Notes under the pieces: model-generated
Seen by the model: the letters and a program-made list of their open reading frames with translations, nothing else
The model's database searches: none
Told to the model about the DNA's origin: nothing
Made by a program: the position numbers and the translations under genes
In this document: one piece after another, positions 9,861 to 19,261 of the stretch
How positions within the stretch are numbered: the first letter of the stretch is position 1
Layout: the number at the start of each line of letters is the position of its first letter
From: Stenotrophomonas maltophilia R551-3
GTDB taxonomy: Bacteria; Pseudomonadota; Gammaproteobacteria; Xanthomonadales; Xanthomonadaceae
Assembly (NCBI RefSeq): GCF_000020665.1
Contig: NC_011071.1
Location: forward strand, 362,501 to 426,500
Direction of reading: 5' to 3'
DNA: 64,000 nucleotides

Positions 9861-9892
9861 GAAGGCCCCGCGCAAGCGGGGCCTTCTTTTTT
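9861..9892 (+). terminator. intrinsic terminator of fadL
   Basis: GAAGGCCCCGC/GCGGGGCCTTC hairpin followed by a run of T, about 30 nt after the stop codon. Confidence 0.92.
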
Positions 9893-9944
9893 GTGGGGCG
9901 GTTTGGGGCATCCACGCATGGCGTGGATCCACGACAATAGCGCC

Positions 9945-10517
9945 ATGAACCTGTCCGATCCGAACTTCCAGCTGGAGCTGGCCGCCAACATCGCCGTCGC
10001 CGGCTCGATCCTGCTGGCCGGACGCAACAACGTGCACACCTGGTGGCTGGGCATCGTCGGCTGCGCATTGTTCGCCGCTGTGTTCGAGCGTTCGCACCTG
10101 TACGCGGACATGGTGCTGCAGTTCTTCTTCATTGCCATCAGCGTGCTGGGCTGGTGGCAGTGGCTGCGCGGCGATCACGGTGCGCCGCTGCCGATCACCT
10201 CATTGCGACCGCGTGCATGGGCCTGGCTGGCGCCGCTGGCGGTGGTGGCCACGTTCGGCTACGGCTGGATGCTGACCCGCCTGACCAATGCCTATGCGCC
10301 GTACATCGATTCGGCGGTGCTGGTGCTGAGTGTGATCGCGCAGATCCTGATGATGCGGCGCAAGCTGGAATCGTGGTGGGTGTGGCTGCTGGTGAATACC
10401 GTTGCAGTGCCGCTGTACTACAGCCGAGGCCTGCACCTGACCTCGATCCTCTACGTAGGTTTCTGGATCAACGCGCTGGTGGCATTGCGCCACTGGCGGC
10501 ACCTGATGCGGGGGTAG
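9945..10517 (+). CDS. pnuC: nicotinamide mononucleotide transporter PnuC family
   Basis: A 190-residue membrane protein of the PnuC family, which moves nicotinamide riboside or related vitamins across the inner membrane for NAD synthesis. Seven hydrophobic segments are visible, with the family's Trp-rich motifs (TWWLGIVGC, GWWQW, SWWVWLLVN near residue 150). The start is set at the ATG reading MNLSDPNF. No ribosome site precedes it; GACAAT lies 6 nt upstream, which fits a leaderless transcript. A palindrome ATCCACGCATGGCGTGGAT lies at 9910-9928. The stop codon TAG is the TAG of the SMAG repeat that begins at 10514. Confidence 0.92.
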   Translation: MNLSDPNFQLELAANIAVAGSILLAGRNNVHTWWLGIVGCALFAAVFERSHLYADMVLQFFFIAISVLGWWQWLRGDHGAPLPITSLRPRAWAWLAPLAVVATFGYGWMLTRLTNAYAPYIDSAVLVLSVIAQILMMRRKLESWWVWLLVNTVAVPLYYSRGLHLTSILYVGFWINALVALRHWRHLMRG

Positions 10518-10571
10518 AGCCGAGCCCATGCTCGGCTGCACCGTGCAAGCCGAGCATGGGCTCGGCGCTAC
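10514..10571. repeat. SMAG dimer at the pnuC stop codon
   Basis: GTAGAGCCGAGCCCATGCTCGG and its inverted copy ending GGCGCTAC form a long hairpin. The first GTAG supplies the pnuC stop codon. Confidence 0.88.
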
Positions 10572-10585
10572 AGGAAACAAGGCAC

Positions 10586-10612
10586 AAAAAACCCCGCTTT
10601 CGCGGGGTTTTT
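10586..10612. terminator. bidirectional intrinsic terminator between pnuC and putA
   Basis: AAAAACCCCGC TTTC GCGGGGTTTTT is symmetric, so it can end both the plus-strand pnuC and the minus-strand putA transcripts. Confidence 0.9.
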
Positions 10613-10635
10613 CGTTCACCGCATCAACCGGGCGA

Positions 10636-13600
10636 TCAGTCGCCCAGGGTCAGCAGCGAGGCGTTGCCGCCGGCAGCGGTGGTGTTCACCGTTACCGTCT
10701 TTTCAGTGGCGAAGCGCAGCAGGTAGTGCGGGCCGCCGGCCTTCGGGCCGGTGCCGGACAGGCCCTGGCCGCCGAACGGCTGCACGCCGACCACCGCACC
10801 GATCTGGTTGCGGTTGACGTAGACGTTGCCGACGTGGACGCCGTTGCTGATGCGGTCGACGGTCTCGTCAATGCGCGAATGCACGCCCAGGGTCAGGCCG
10901 TAGCCGGTGGCGTTGATCTGGTCGATCACCGCGTCGAGCTGGTCGCCCTTCCAGCGGATCACGTGCAGGACCGGACCGAACACTTCCTTCTGCAGCTGGC
11001 CCAGGTCCTTCAGTTCGTACGCACGCGGTGCGAAGAAGGTGCCGTTGGCTGCTTCGACAGACAGCTCGGCGGCAGCAATCAGGCGCGCTTCGCGGTCCAT
11101 GCGTTCGGCGTGGTCCTGCAGGATCTTCAGCGCGTCGGCGTCGATCACCGGGCCGACGTCGGTGGACAGCAGGCCGGGATTGCCGACCTTCAGTTCCTTC
11201 ATCGCACCGGCCAGCATGGTCATCACCTTGTCGGCGATGTCGTCCTGCACGAACAGCACGCGCGCAGCCGAGCAGCGCTGGCCGGCCGAGGTGAAGGCCG
11301 AGCCGATCGCATCCTTGACCAGCTGTTCCGGCAGCGCCGAGGAGTCGGCGATGAAGGCATTCTGGCCACCGGTCTCGGCAATCAGCACACCGATGGCGGC
11401 GTCACGTGCAGCCATCGCGCGGTTGATCGCACGGGCGGTGTCGGTGGAGCCGGTGAAGGCCACGCCAGCCACGCGTGGGTCGGCGGTCAGCGCGGCACCG
11501 ACGGTCGCGCCGTCGCCAGGCAGGTACTGCACCACGTCGGCCGGCACGCCGGCGTCATGCAGCAGCTTCACCGCGTAGTAGCCGATCAGATTGGTCTGCT
11601 CGGCTGGCTTGGCGATGACGCTGTTGCCGGCGGCCAGTGCAGCGGCCACCTGGCCGAGGAAGATCGCCAGCGGGAAGTTCCACGGGCTGATGCAGACGAA
11701 CACGCCGCGGCCATGCAGCTGCAGCTCGTTGGATTCGCCGGTCGGGCTCGGCAGCTTCTCGGCGTGGCTGAACTGCTCGCGTGCCTGCTTGGCGTAGTAA
11801 CGCAGGAAGTCCACCGCTTCGCGCACTTCGGCGATGCCGTCGGGCAGGCTCTTGCCGGCTTCCTTCACGCACAGTGCCATGAACTCCGGCATGCGCGCTT
11901 CCAGCTGGTCGGCGGCGTGCTCGAGGATGGCGGCGCGGCTGGCGGCCGGGGTGCGGTTCCAGGCCGGCTGCGCGGCCACGGCATTGGCCAGTGCCTTCTG
12001 CACGGTGGCGGCATCGGCGGCCTGCCACTGGCCGACCACTTCGCGGGTGTCGGCCGGATTGGTCACCGGCTGCGTGGCGCCGGCTGGGTTGGCACCCGGC
12101 ACCAGCGGCGCGGCCGACCACGGCTTGACGGCGGTGTTGAGCTGCTCGGCCAGGGCGCGCAGTTCGTTGTCGTTGGCGAGGTTGGCGCCCATGGAGTTCT
12201 TCCTGTCGTGGTTCTGGCTGCGCAGCAGGTCAACCGGCAGCGGGATCTTGGGATGCGGAATCGATTCGAACGAAGCAACCATCTCGACCGGATCGCGGAT
12301 CAGGTCGGCGATCGGTACGCGCTCGTCGGTGATGCGGTTGACGAAGCTGGAGTTGGCGCCGTTTTCCAGCAGGCGGCGCACCAGGTACGGCAGCAGGTCT
12401 TCATGCGAACCCACCGGCGCGTACACGCGGCACGGCAGGTTCAAGCGGTCGGCCGGCACCACTTCGGCGTACAGGTCGTCGCCCATGCCGTGCAGCTTCT
12501 GGTGCTCGTACACGCCGCCATTGGCGATGCTGCGCACGGCCGCGATGGTGTGTGCGTTGTGCGTGGCGAACATCGGGTAGATCGCGTCGGCATGGGTGAA
12601 CAGGCGCTTGGCGCAGGCCAGGTAGGAGACATCGGTGTTCTGCTTGCGGGTGAACACCGGGTAGCCCGGATAGCCTTCGATCTGCGCGCGCTTGATCTCG
12701 GCGTCCCAGTAGGCGCCCTTGACCAGGCGCACCTGCAGCCGGCGACCGGCGCGGCGCGCCATGTCGGCCAGGTGGTCGATCGTGTACGGCGTACGCTTCT
12801 GGTAGGCCTGCACGACCACACCGAAGCCATCCCAGCCGGCCAGCGACGCATCGGAGAACACCTGCTCGATGATGTCCAGCGACAGTTCCAGGCGGTCGGA
12901 CTCTTCGGCGTCGACGGTGCAGCCGATGCCGTAGCTCCTGGCCAGCTGTGCCAGTTCCAGCACGCCCGGCACCAGGTCCTTCAGCACGCGCTCGCGCTTG
13001 GCATGCTCGTAGCGCGGGTACAGCGCCGACAGCTTGATCGAGATGCCCGGGGCGTTGTTGACGTCGCCGTCCGGGCGGCCACCGCGTGCCTTGTGATCGC
13101 CACCGATGGCGTGGATCGCACGTCGGTAGTCTTCCAGGTAGCGCAGCGCGTCCTTCATGGTCAGCGCGCCTTCGCCCAGCATGTCGAACGAGTAGCGGTA
13201 GCTGGCGTTGTCGCCCTTGTGCGAGCGCGACAGCGCTTCGCTGATGGTGCGGCCCATGACGAACTGGTGGCCCATGATCTTCATCGCCTGGCGCACGGCC
13301 AGGCGCACCACCGGCTCACCGACGCGGCCGACCAGGCGCTTGAACGCGCTGGGCGCATCGGCGCGGGTTGCGTCGTTCATCTGCACCAGCTTGCCGGTCA
13401 GCATCAGGCCCCAGGTGGAGGCGTTGACCAGCACCGAGTCGCTGCCGCCCAGGTGCTTTTCCCAGTCGGCATCGGCCAGCTTGTCGCGGATCAGCTTGTC
13501 GGCGGTGTCCTGGTCCGGAATGCGCAGCAGCGCTTCGGCCACGCACATCAGCAGCACGCCCTCCTCGCTGCCCAGGTCGTACTGGCGCATGAAGGCTTCG

Positions 13601-13854
13601 ATTGCGCCCTGGTCCTTGGCGCGCACGCGCACGCGGCCGACCAGGTCGGCGGCCAGCGCCTGCACCTTGGCCTGTTCCTCGGCGGGAAGGCGCGCCTGTG
13701 CCAGCAGTTCACGCACGTGGCTGGCCTCGTCCTTCAACCAGCCATCGGTGATGGCCTGGCGGAACGGGTTGGGGGACGCCGGCAGTTCCGGCGACAGCAG
13801 CGCGCCGGGACGCGAAGCGTCGCTGGCGGCAGGGGAGGAGAAGGGTGCGTTCAT
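10636..13854 (-). CDS. putA: bifunctional proline dehydrogenase / P5C dehydrogenase
   Basis: A 1072-residue enzyme that oxidises proline to glutamate in two steps, using FAD then NAD. The N-terminal half (about 80-480) is the PRODH barrel. The C-terminal half (about 560-1060) is an aldehyde dehydrogenase with ETGGQNAF and the catalytic cysteine in SAGQRCSAARV. It lacks the N-terminal ribbon-helix-helix domain of the roughly 1320-residue E. coli PutA, so it should not repress its own gene directly. The ATG reading MNAPFSS was chosen; another in-frame ATG 39 nt upstream cannot be excluded, and neither has a strong ribosome site. It shares a 274-nt gap with the divergent DUF2244 gene. Confidence 0.95.
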   Translation of the reverse strand: MNAPFSSPAASDASRPGALLSPELPASPNPFRQAITDGWLKDEASHVRELLAQARLPAEEQAKVQALAADLVGRVRVRAKDQGAIEAFMRQYDLGSEEGVLLMCVAEALLRIPDQDTADKLIRDKLADADWEKHLGGSDSVLVNASTWGLMLTGKLVQMNDATRADAPSAFKRLVGRVGEPVVRLAVRQAMKIMGHQFVMGRTISEALSRSHKGDNASYRYSFDMLGEGALTMKDALRYLEDYRRAIHAIGGDHKARGGRPDGDVNNAPGISIKLSALYPRYEHAKRERVLKDLVPGVLELAQLARSYGIGCTVDAEESDRLELSLDIIEQVFSDASLAGWDGFGVVVQAYQKRTPYTIDHLADMARRAGRRLQVRLVKGAYWDAEIKRAQIEGYPGYPVFTRKQNTDVSYLACAKRLFTHADAIYPMFATHNAHTIAAVRSIANGGVYEHQKLHGMGDDLYAEVVPADRLNLPCRVYAPVGSHEDLLPYLVRRLLENGANSSFVNRITDERVPIADLIRDPVEMVASFESIPHPKIPLPVDLLRSQNHDRKNSMGANLANDNELRALAEQLNTAVKPWSAAPLVPGANPAGATQPVTNPADTREVVGQWQAADAATVQKALANAVAAQPAWNRTPAASRAAILEHAADQLEARMPEFMALCVKEAGKSLPDGIAEVREAVDFLRYYAKQAREQFSHAEKLPSPTGESNELQLHGRGVFVCISPWNFPLAIFLGQVAAALAAGNSVIAKPAEQTNLIGYYAVKLLHDAGVPADVVQYLPGDGATVGAALTADPRVAGVAFTGSTDTARAINRAMAARDAAIGVLIAETGGQNAFIADSSALPEQLVKDAIGSAFTSAGQRCSAARVLFVQDDIADKVMTMLAGAMKELKVGNPGLLSTDVGPVIDADALKILQDHAERMDREARLIAAAELSVEAANGTFFAPRAYELKDLGQLQKEVFGPVLHVIRWKGDQLDAVIDQINATGYGLTLGVHSRIDETVDRISNGVHVGNVYVNRNQIGAVVGVQPFGGQGLSGTGPKAGGPHYLLRFATEKTVTVNTTAAGGNASLLTLGD

Positions 13855-14128
13855 GCCGGTCCGGCCAATGGAAAACTTGGCGATTTTAATCATTTTTGCG
13901 GCTTGGGGAAGTGCCCCGCAGCCACCTTCGTGAAGGGCTGATAGCCCCTAACGGTAGTGGGTTCAGCCTGTTCAGAAAGTCCTGCAGAATTTGTGCCGAA
14001 TTCGTCATTCGCGTTGCCGGGGTCATGCTGTGTTGCAGCATCGGAAAAAGTGTGAATGCACCCTTGCTACTGGCGAGAGGGCGGGGCTACCATCGAGACG
14101 TTTCCCGCGGCAGGAACGCGGTTGCGAC

Positions 14129-14605
14129 ATGATCGAGGTGCTTACAGCTCCAGATGGATCAGGTACGCAGCTGCGACTGCGTCCCCCACGGGCGCTCGAT
14201 GCCCGGCAGTTCGTCCTGTTGTTTGCTGTGTTGTCGGGAGCGATGTGGCTGGTGTCCGCCTTCGGGTGGTTGGCCGGCAATGCATTCGCCCCCCTGTTCG
14301 CGCTGCTGTACAGCCTGCTGCTGGCAGCCGCGTTGCGCGCGTTGTGGCGCAGCGGTGAACGGCAGGAGGAGATCCGGGTAGTACCGGCGTGCGTGGAGGT
14401 CATCCCCGTACCCGGTGGATCGCCGGTGTTCCGGGCCCACCCGCACTGGGTGCGCCTGCTCACCGACGACGAGAAGGTCCGGCTGGCATCCAGCGGCCGG
14501 CAGGTGGAGGTGGGGAGTTTCCTCGCGCCGGCCGAACGTCAAACGCTTGTTGAAACGCTTGAAGATTTGCTCGCCGCCAGCGATGGCGGCAACCGACGAC
14601 GCTAA
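14129..14605 (+). CDS. DUF2244 domain protein, first gene of the cox locus
   Basis: A 158-residue protein of the DUF2244 family with two adjacent membrane helices (about residues 27-70) and a soluble C-terminal half of beta-strand character (EIRVVPACVEVIP). The family often sits beside cytochrome oxidase genes, and here coxB follows after 11 nt, so co-transcription is likely. Its function is not established. The start ATG lacks a close ribosome site. TTGCTA followed by TACCAT upstream is a weak promoter candidate. Confidence 0.8.
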   Translation: MIEVLTAPDGSGTQLRLRPPRALDARQFVLLFAVLSGAMWLVSAFGWLAGNAFAPLFALLYSLLLAAALRALWRSGERQEEIRVVPACVEVIPVPGGSPVFRAHPHWVRLLTDDEKVRLASSGRQVEVGSFLAPAERQTLVETLEDLLAASDGGNRRR

Positions 14606-14616
14606 GGGTCTAGGCA

Positions 14617-15579
14617 ATGAAGCAAAGCAGAGGGTGGGGCACGAAGTGCGTTGCAATGGTCGCCACGATGGCGGCTCTGCTGTCGATGCCGGGGACGGCA
14701 CTGGCCCAGGCGGCCGATCCAAAACCGTGGCAGCTGAACATGGGCAAGGGGGTGACCCAGACCTCACGCCTGGCCTGGGAATCGAACAATCTCTCGCTGA
14801 TCGTCTGTACGGTGATCGGCGTGATCGTGTTCGGCGCCATGGCCTACGCCATGTTCAAGTTCCGCAAGTCGAAGGGCGCGGTGGCCGCCACCTTCAGCCA
14901 CAACACCAAGGCCGAAATCATCTGGACAGTGATCCCGGTGATCATCCTGGTGGTGATGGCGTGGCCGGCCACGGCCAACCTGATCAAGATGTACGACACC
15001 CGCGATGCCGAGATGACGGTGAAGGTCACCGGCTACCAGTGGATGTGGAAGTACGAGTATCTCGGTGAGAACGTCACCTTCACCAGCCGCCTGGACCGCG
15101 AGTCCGACCGCGTGCGGCAGAGCGGGGTCGTGCCGACCCGTGAGAGCCATCCGCATTACCTGCTGGATGTCGACAACCGGCTGGTGCTGCCGGTCGATAC
15201 CAAGGTGCGCTTCGTCATCACCTCCGACGACGTGATCCACGCCTGGTGGGTACCGGCACTGGGCTGGAAGCAGGACGCCATCCCCGGTTTCATCAATGAA
15301 GCCTGGACCAGCATCGAGCAGCCCGGCGTCTACCGCGGCCAGTGCGCCGAGCTGTGCGGCAAGGACCATGGCTTCATGCCGATCGTGGTCGAGGCGGTGT
15401 CCAAGGAGGAGTTCAAACAGTGGCTGGCGCAGCGCAAGCCGGCGCCGCCCGCTGGGCCGGCAACGCCGGCGGCACCTGCCGAACCGGCTGCACCGGCTGC
15501 ACCGGCGAGCGAGGCACCGGCTGCGCCTGCTGCTGCAGAAGCGGGCAGCGCACCTGCCACCGCTGCCAGCGGCGCGTGA
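14617..15579 (+). CDS. coxB: cytochrome c oxidase subunit II
   Basis: A 320-residue subunit carrying the CuA centre that accepts electrons from cytochrome c. It has a signal peptide (about 1-30), two membrane helices (about 58-80 and 100-120), and a periplasmic cupredoxin domain with HAWWVP and the CuA loop GQCAELCGKDHGFMP (two Cys, Glu, His and Met all present). It ends in an unusual tail of about 45 residues of almost only Ala, Pro, Glu and Ser. It has no heme-binding cytochrome c domain. Next gene: coxA. Confidence 0.97.
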   Translation: MKQSRGWGTKCVAMVATMAALLSMPGTALAQAADPKPWQLNMGKGVTQTSRLAWESNNLSLIVCTVIGVIVFGAMAYAMFKFRKSKGAVAATFSHNTKAEIIWTVIPVIILVVMAWPATANLIKMYDTRDAEMTVKVTGYQWMWKYEYLGENVTFTSRLDRESDRVRQSGVVPTRESHPHYLLDVDNRLVLPVDTKVRFVITSDDVIHAWWVPALGWKQDAIPGFINEAWTSIEQPGVYRGQCAELCGKDHGFMPIVVEAVSKEEFKQWLAQRKPAPPAGPATPAAPAEPAAPAAPASEAPAAPAAAEAGSAPATAASGA

Positions 15580-15638
15580 TGTAAAGCCCGCGGCCGCTTG
15601 CGGCTGCGGTGACAACCGATTCTGAGAGGTGTTTTGCA

Positions 15639-17246
15639 ATGGCGCACTCGGCAGTTGGGCACGACGATCACCATCACCAGCAGAGTTTCTTCGAGCGTTG
15701 GTTCTTCTCGACCAACCACAAGGACATCGGCACGCTGTACCTGGGCTTCAGCTTCATCATGTTCATCATCGGCGCGGCGATGAGCGTGGTGATCCGGGCC
15801 GAACTGGCGCAGCCGGGCCTGCAGTTCGTCAAGCCCGAGTTCTTCAACCAGATGACCACCGTGCATGCGCTGGTGATGATCTTCGGTGGCGTGATGCCGG
15901 CCTTCGTCGGCCTCGCCAACTGGATGATCCCGCTGCAGATCGGCGCGCCGGACATGGCGCTGCCGCGCATGAACAACTGGTCGTTCTGGCTGCTGCCGGT
16001 GGCGTTCAGCCTGCTGCTGCTGACCCTGTTCCTGCCCGGCGGCGCGCCGGCCGGTGGCTGGACGCTGTACCCGCCGCTGTCGCTGCAGGGCGGCTACAAC
16101 GTCGCCTTCAGCGTGTTCGCCATCCATGTGGCCGGCATCAGTTCGATCATGGGCGCGATCAACATCATCGCCACCGTGCTGAACATGCGTGCGCCGGGCA
16201 TCGATCTGCTGAAGATGCCGATCTTCTGCTGGGCCTGGCTGATCACCGCGTTCCTGCTGATCGCGGTGATGCCGGTGCTGGCTGGCGCGGTAACCATGCT
16301 GCTGACCGACAAGTTCTTCGGCACCAGCTTCTTCAACGCCGCCGGTGGCGGTGACCCGGTGATGTACCAGCACATCTTCTGGTTCTTCGGGCACCCCGAG
16401 GTCTACATCATGATCCTGCCCGCCTTCGGCGTGGTCAGCGAGATCATCCCGACCTTCAGCCGCAAGCCGCTGTTCGGCTACCAGGCGATGGTGTACGCCA
16501 CCGCGGCCATCGCGTTCCTGTCGTTCATCGTCTGGGCCCACCACATGTTCACCGTGGGCATGCCGCTGGGCGGCGAGATCTACTTCATGTTCGCCACCAT
16601 GCTGATCTCGATCCCGACCGGCGTGAAGGTGTTCAACTGGGTCAGCACCATGTGGCGTGGCTCGCTGACGTTCGAGGCACCGATGCTGTGGTCGGTGGCC
16701 TTCGTCATCCTGTTCACCATTGGTGGCTTCTCCGGCCTGATGCTGGCGATCGTCGCCGCCGACTTCCAGTACCACGATACCTACTTCGTGGTCGCGCACT
16801 TCCACTACGTGCTGGTGACCGGCGCGGTGTTCGCGCTGATCGCCGCGGTGTACTACTGGTGGCCGAAGTGGACCGGGCGGATGTATAGCGAGAAGTGGGC
16901 CAAGGTGCACTTCTGGTGGTCGATCGTGTTCGTCAACCTGCTGTTCTTCCCGCAGCACTTCCTCGGCCTGGCCGGCATGCCGCGGCGTATTCCCGACTAC
17001 AGCGTGGCCTTCGCCGACTGGAACCTGATCAGCTCGATCGGTGCGTTCGGCATGTTCGCCACGCCGTTCATGATGGCCGCGATCCTGCTGTCCTCGCTGC
17101 GCAACGGTGAGAAGGCCGAGGCCCGTTCCTGGGAAGGTGCGCGCGGCCTGGAATGGACGCTGCCGTCGCCGGCGCCGGCGCACACCTTCACCACGCCGCC
17201 GACGATCCGCCCGGGCGACCTGGCACACGACGACATCAGTCATTGA
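15639..17246 (+). CDS. coxA: cytochrome c oxidase subunit I
   Basis: The 535-residue catalytic subunit of an aa3-type oxidase, with about twelve membrane helices. The CuB/heme a3 ligands are visible in WFFGHPEVYI (the His-Tyr pair) and HHMF, and the heme a and a3 histidines in HDTYFVVAHFHYV. The first heme a ligand is in TTVHALVMIFGG. The start ATG has GAGAGGT at good spacing, so the frame upstream of it is not used. It reduces oxygen and pumps protons together with CoxB and CoxC. Confidence 0.98.
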   Translation: MAHSAVGHDDHHHQQSFFERWFFSTNHKDIGTLYLGFSFIMFIIGAAMSVVIRAELAQPGLQFVKPEFFNQMTTVHALVMIFGGVMPAFVGLANWMIPLQIGAPDMALPRMNNWSFWLLPVAFSLLLLTLFLPGGAPAGGWTLYPPLSLQGGYNVAFSVFAIHVAGISSIMGAINIIATVLNMRAPGIDLLKMPIFCWAWLITAFLLIAVMPVLAGAVTMLLTDKFFGTSFFNAAGGGDPVMYQHIFWFFGHPEVYIMILPAFGVVSEIIPTFSRKPLFGYQAMVYATAAIAFLSFIVWAHHMFTVGMPLGGEIYFMFATMLISIPTGVKVFNWVSTMWRGSLTFEAPMLWSVAFVILFTIGGFSGLMLAIVAADFQYHDTYFVVAHFHYVLVTGAVFALIAAVYYWWPKWTGRMYSEKWAKVHFWWSIVFVNLLFFPQHFLGLAGMPRRIPDYSVAFADWNLISSIGAFGMFATPFMMAAILLSSLRNGEKAEARSWEGARGLEWTLPSPAPAHTFTTPPTIRPGDLAHDDISH

Positions 17247-17254
17247 GGTGCGCG

Positions 17255-17488
17255 ATGCACAACGAAGGCCCGCTGCAGACCTGTAGAGCCGAGCCATGCT
17301 CGGCTGATGCCCTGGGTAGAGTCGAGCCATGCTCGACTGACGAAAAGCAGCCGACCAGCGGTCGGCTCTACCAGGGTGGAAGCATCGAGCAGCAGCGCCA
17401 ACGCGCCAGGCGCACCGCGCTCTGGGTCGGCGCCATCGCCGTGCTGGTCTACGTCGGCTTCATCCTCAGCGGGGTGATCGGCCGATGA
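17255..17488 (+). CDS. small cox-locus membrane protein carrying an internal SMAG insertion
   Basis: A 77-residue protein between coxA and ctaG. The last 35 residues contain an Arg-rich stretch ([10 protein letters not shown]) and one membrane helix ([16 protein letters not shown]), as in the small assembly proteins often found just before ctaG, which are usually about 40-50 residues long. Residues 10-39 are encoded by three SMAG repeat units. GAGGTG precedes the ATG at usable spacing, no other in-frame start follows the insertion before the helix, and the stop overlaps the ctaG start (ATGA). The frame therefore looks used, though a decaying gene cannot be excluded. Confidence 0.7.
   Translation: MHNEGPLQTCRAEPCSADALGRVEPCSTDEKQPTSGRLYQGGSIEQQRQRARRTALWVGAIAVLVYVGFILSGVIGR
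17283..17371. repeat. triple SMAG element inside a coding region
   Basis: Three units: GTAGAGCCGAGCCATGCTCG, GTAGAGTCGAGCCATGCTCG and an inverted CCGACCAGCGGTCGGCTCTAC. They contain no stop codon in the frame of the small gene around them. Confidence 0.9.
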
Positions 17489-18075
17489 GCGAGGCGCCGG
17501 CCAGCACACCGTCACCCAGTGCCGGGCTGCCGCGCCTGATCGGCGTGGCGGTGGCGGTGTTCCTGCTCACGTTCTCGCTGGTGCCGCTGTACCGTATCGC
17601 CTGCGAGAAGGTATTCGGCGTGCGCCTGGAGCGCGGTCCCGGCAGCGAGGCCAGTACCGGCGCCGTGACCGGCAAGCGCACCGTGCGCGTGGAATTCGAT
17701 GGCGGGGTCAACTCACGGCTGCCATGGTCGTTCCATCCCGAGCAGCTGACCATGGACGTGGTGCCCGGCGAACTCAACGAAGCGCTGTACTTCGCCCGCA
17801 ACGACAGCCAGCAGGCAGTGGTCGGCAGCGCGGTGCCTTCGGTGGCGCCGGCGCGCGCGTCGGGTTTCTTCAGCAAGACCGAGTGCTTCTGCTTCACCGC
17901 GCAGACGCTGCAGGCCGGCGAGAAGCGCGACATGCCGGTGCGCTTCATCGTCGATCCGGACCTGCCGCCGGAGATCAAGACGATCACCCTGTCCTACACC
18001 TTCTACCGCAACGACGCGCTGTCCGATCGGCTGGCTCCGGCCGCCACCTCGGAAGGCGCGCACGCCGCACCCTGA
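17485..18075 (+). CDS. ctaG: cytochrome c oxidase assembly protein CtaG/Cox11
   Basis: A 196-residue copper chaperone that inserts CuB into subunit I. One N-terminal membrane helix (about 20-40) anchors an immunoglobulin-like periplasmic domain with the copper motif CFCF in [12 protein letters not shown] (about residue 134). The length is normal for the family. The start overlaps the preceding stop by 4 nt (ATGA), which indicates translational coupling. Confidence 0.96.
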   Translation: MSEAPASTPSPSAGLPRLIGVAVAVFLLTFSLVPLYRIACEKVFGVRLERGPGSEASTGAVTGKRTVRVEFDGGVNSRLPWSFHPEQLTMDVVPGELNEALYFARNDSQQAVVGSAVPSVAPARASGFFSKTECFCFTAQTLQAGEKRDMPVRFIVDPDLPPEIKTITLSYTFYRNDALSDRLAPAATSEGAHAAP

Positions 18076-18089
18076 CCCCGGATACCGAC

Positions 18090-18965
18090 ATGGCCCAGAC
18101 ACCGACCGACGCCAACGTGTACTTCGTCCCGGCCCAGAGCAAATGGCCGTTCGTGGGTTCCATCGCGATGATGGTGACCATGGTCGGCGTGGCCAGCTGG
18201 CTCAACGATGCCAGCTGGGGACGTTGGACGTTCTACATCGGCATCGCGATGCTGGTGCTGACCCTGTTCTGGTGGTTCAGCGATGTGGTGCGCGAATCGC
18301 AGGCCGGCAACTACAACCATCAGGTCGATGGCTCGTTCCGGATGGGGATGATCTGGTTCATCTTCTCCGAAGTGATGTTCTTCGGTGCGTTCTTCGGCGC
18401 GCTGTTCTACACCCGCAACCTGGGCCTGTCGTGGCTCAGCGGCGAAGGCCGCGGGGTGATGACCAACGAGCTGCTCTGGCAGGGCTACTCGGCGGGTTGG
18501 CCCACCAATGGCCCGGCGGCGATCGGTGGTGCGTTCCAGACCATTCCGGCCTGGGGCCTGCCGCTGATCAACACGTTGATCCTGCTCACCTCCGGCGTGA
18601 CCCTGACCATCGCCCATCACGCGCTGAAAGCCGGCAACCGCCGCCAGCTGCTGATCTGGCTGGGCCTGACCGTGGTGCTCGGCCTCGGCTTTCTGACCCT
18701 GCAGGCGGAGGAATACATCCACGCCTACAAGGAACTGAACCTGACGCTCGGTTCGGGCATCTACGGTTCGACGTTCTTCATGCTGACCGGCTTCCACGGC
18801 GCGCACGTGCTGCTGGGCACGATCATGCTGATCGTGATGTGGCTGCGTTCGGCGAAGGGGCACTTCACCCGCGACAACCATTTCGGTTTCGAAGCCGCCG
18901 CGTGGTACTGGCACTTCGTCGACGTGGTGTGGCTGATGCTCTTCATGTTCGTCTACGTGCTTTGA
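18090..18965 (+). CDS. coxC: cytochrome c oxidase subunit III
   Basis: A 291-residue core subunit with seven membrane helices. Family hallmarks are WWFSDVVRES, the FIFSEVMFFGAFF helix, the EYIHA acidic motif, GFHGAHVLLGTI and the C-terminal AWYWHFVDVVWL. It lies 14 nt after ctaG in the same unit. It is the last plus-strand gene before a small convergent minus-strand gene. Confidence 0.97.
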   Translation: MAQTPTDANVYFVPAQSKWPFVGSIAMMVTMVGVASWLNDASWGRWTFYIGIAMLVLTLFWWFSDVVRESQAGNYNHQVDGSFRMGMIWFIFSEVMFFGAFFGALFYTRNLGLSWLSGEGRGVMTNELLWQGYSAGWPTNGPAAIGGAFQTIPAWGLPLINTLILLTSGVTLTIAHHALKAGNRRQLLIWLGLTVVLGLGFLTLQAEEYIHAYKELNLTLGSGIYGSTFFMLTGFHGAHVLLGTIMLIVMWLRSAKGHFTRDNHFGFEAAAWYWHFVDVVWLMLFMFVYVL

Positions 18966-18985
18966 CCGCGCACGTATCGGTGGCC

Positions 18986-19204
18986 TCAGCCGCCGATACC
19001 GTGCGGTTTGATCCAGCCCATGTAGATGCTCACGATCACCAGTACGATCAAGGCCACCGACACCCCGATGCGGCGTGTCAGTGCGTTGACCGTGCGCTTG
19101 GTCTGGCCGCGGTCGACCAGCAGGTAATACAGGCCGGCGCCCAGATTCCAGACGATGACGATCAGAAACGCGATTACCAGCAGGGTCTTCAGCGAATCAC
19201 TCAT
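18986..19204 (-). CDS. small twin-transmembrane protein (DUF2909-like)
   Basis: A 72-residue protein with two membrane helices (about 7-27 and 45-63) separated by a basic loop (DRGQTKRTVNALTRRIG). This matches DUF2909-type proteins found in cox loci. It is read against the oxidase genes and overlaps the coxC end region closely. Its role is unknown. The ribosome site is weak. Confidence 0.75.
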   Translation of the reverse strand: MSDSLKTLLVIAFLIVIVWNLGAGLYYLLVDRGQTKRTVNALTRRIGVSVALIVLVIVSIYMGWIKPHGIGG

Positions 19205-19261
19205 GCGCGGCTCGAGGGCAGGGTGGATGCGCCTATCTGACCGCGTTTGCGCGGACTTGTC

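Noticed and set aside
10528..13941. An open frame of more than 1100 codons opposite putA
   Set aside because: A mirror of putA codon bias; it has no domain and begins inside a SMAG repeat.
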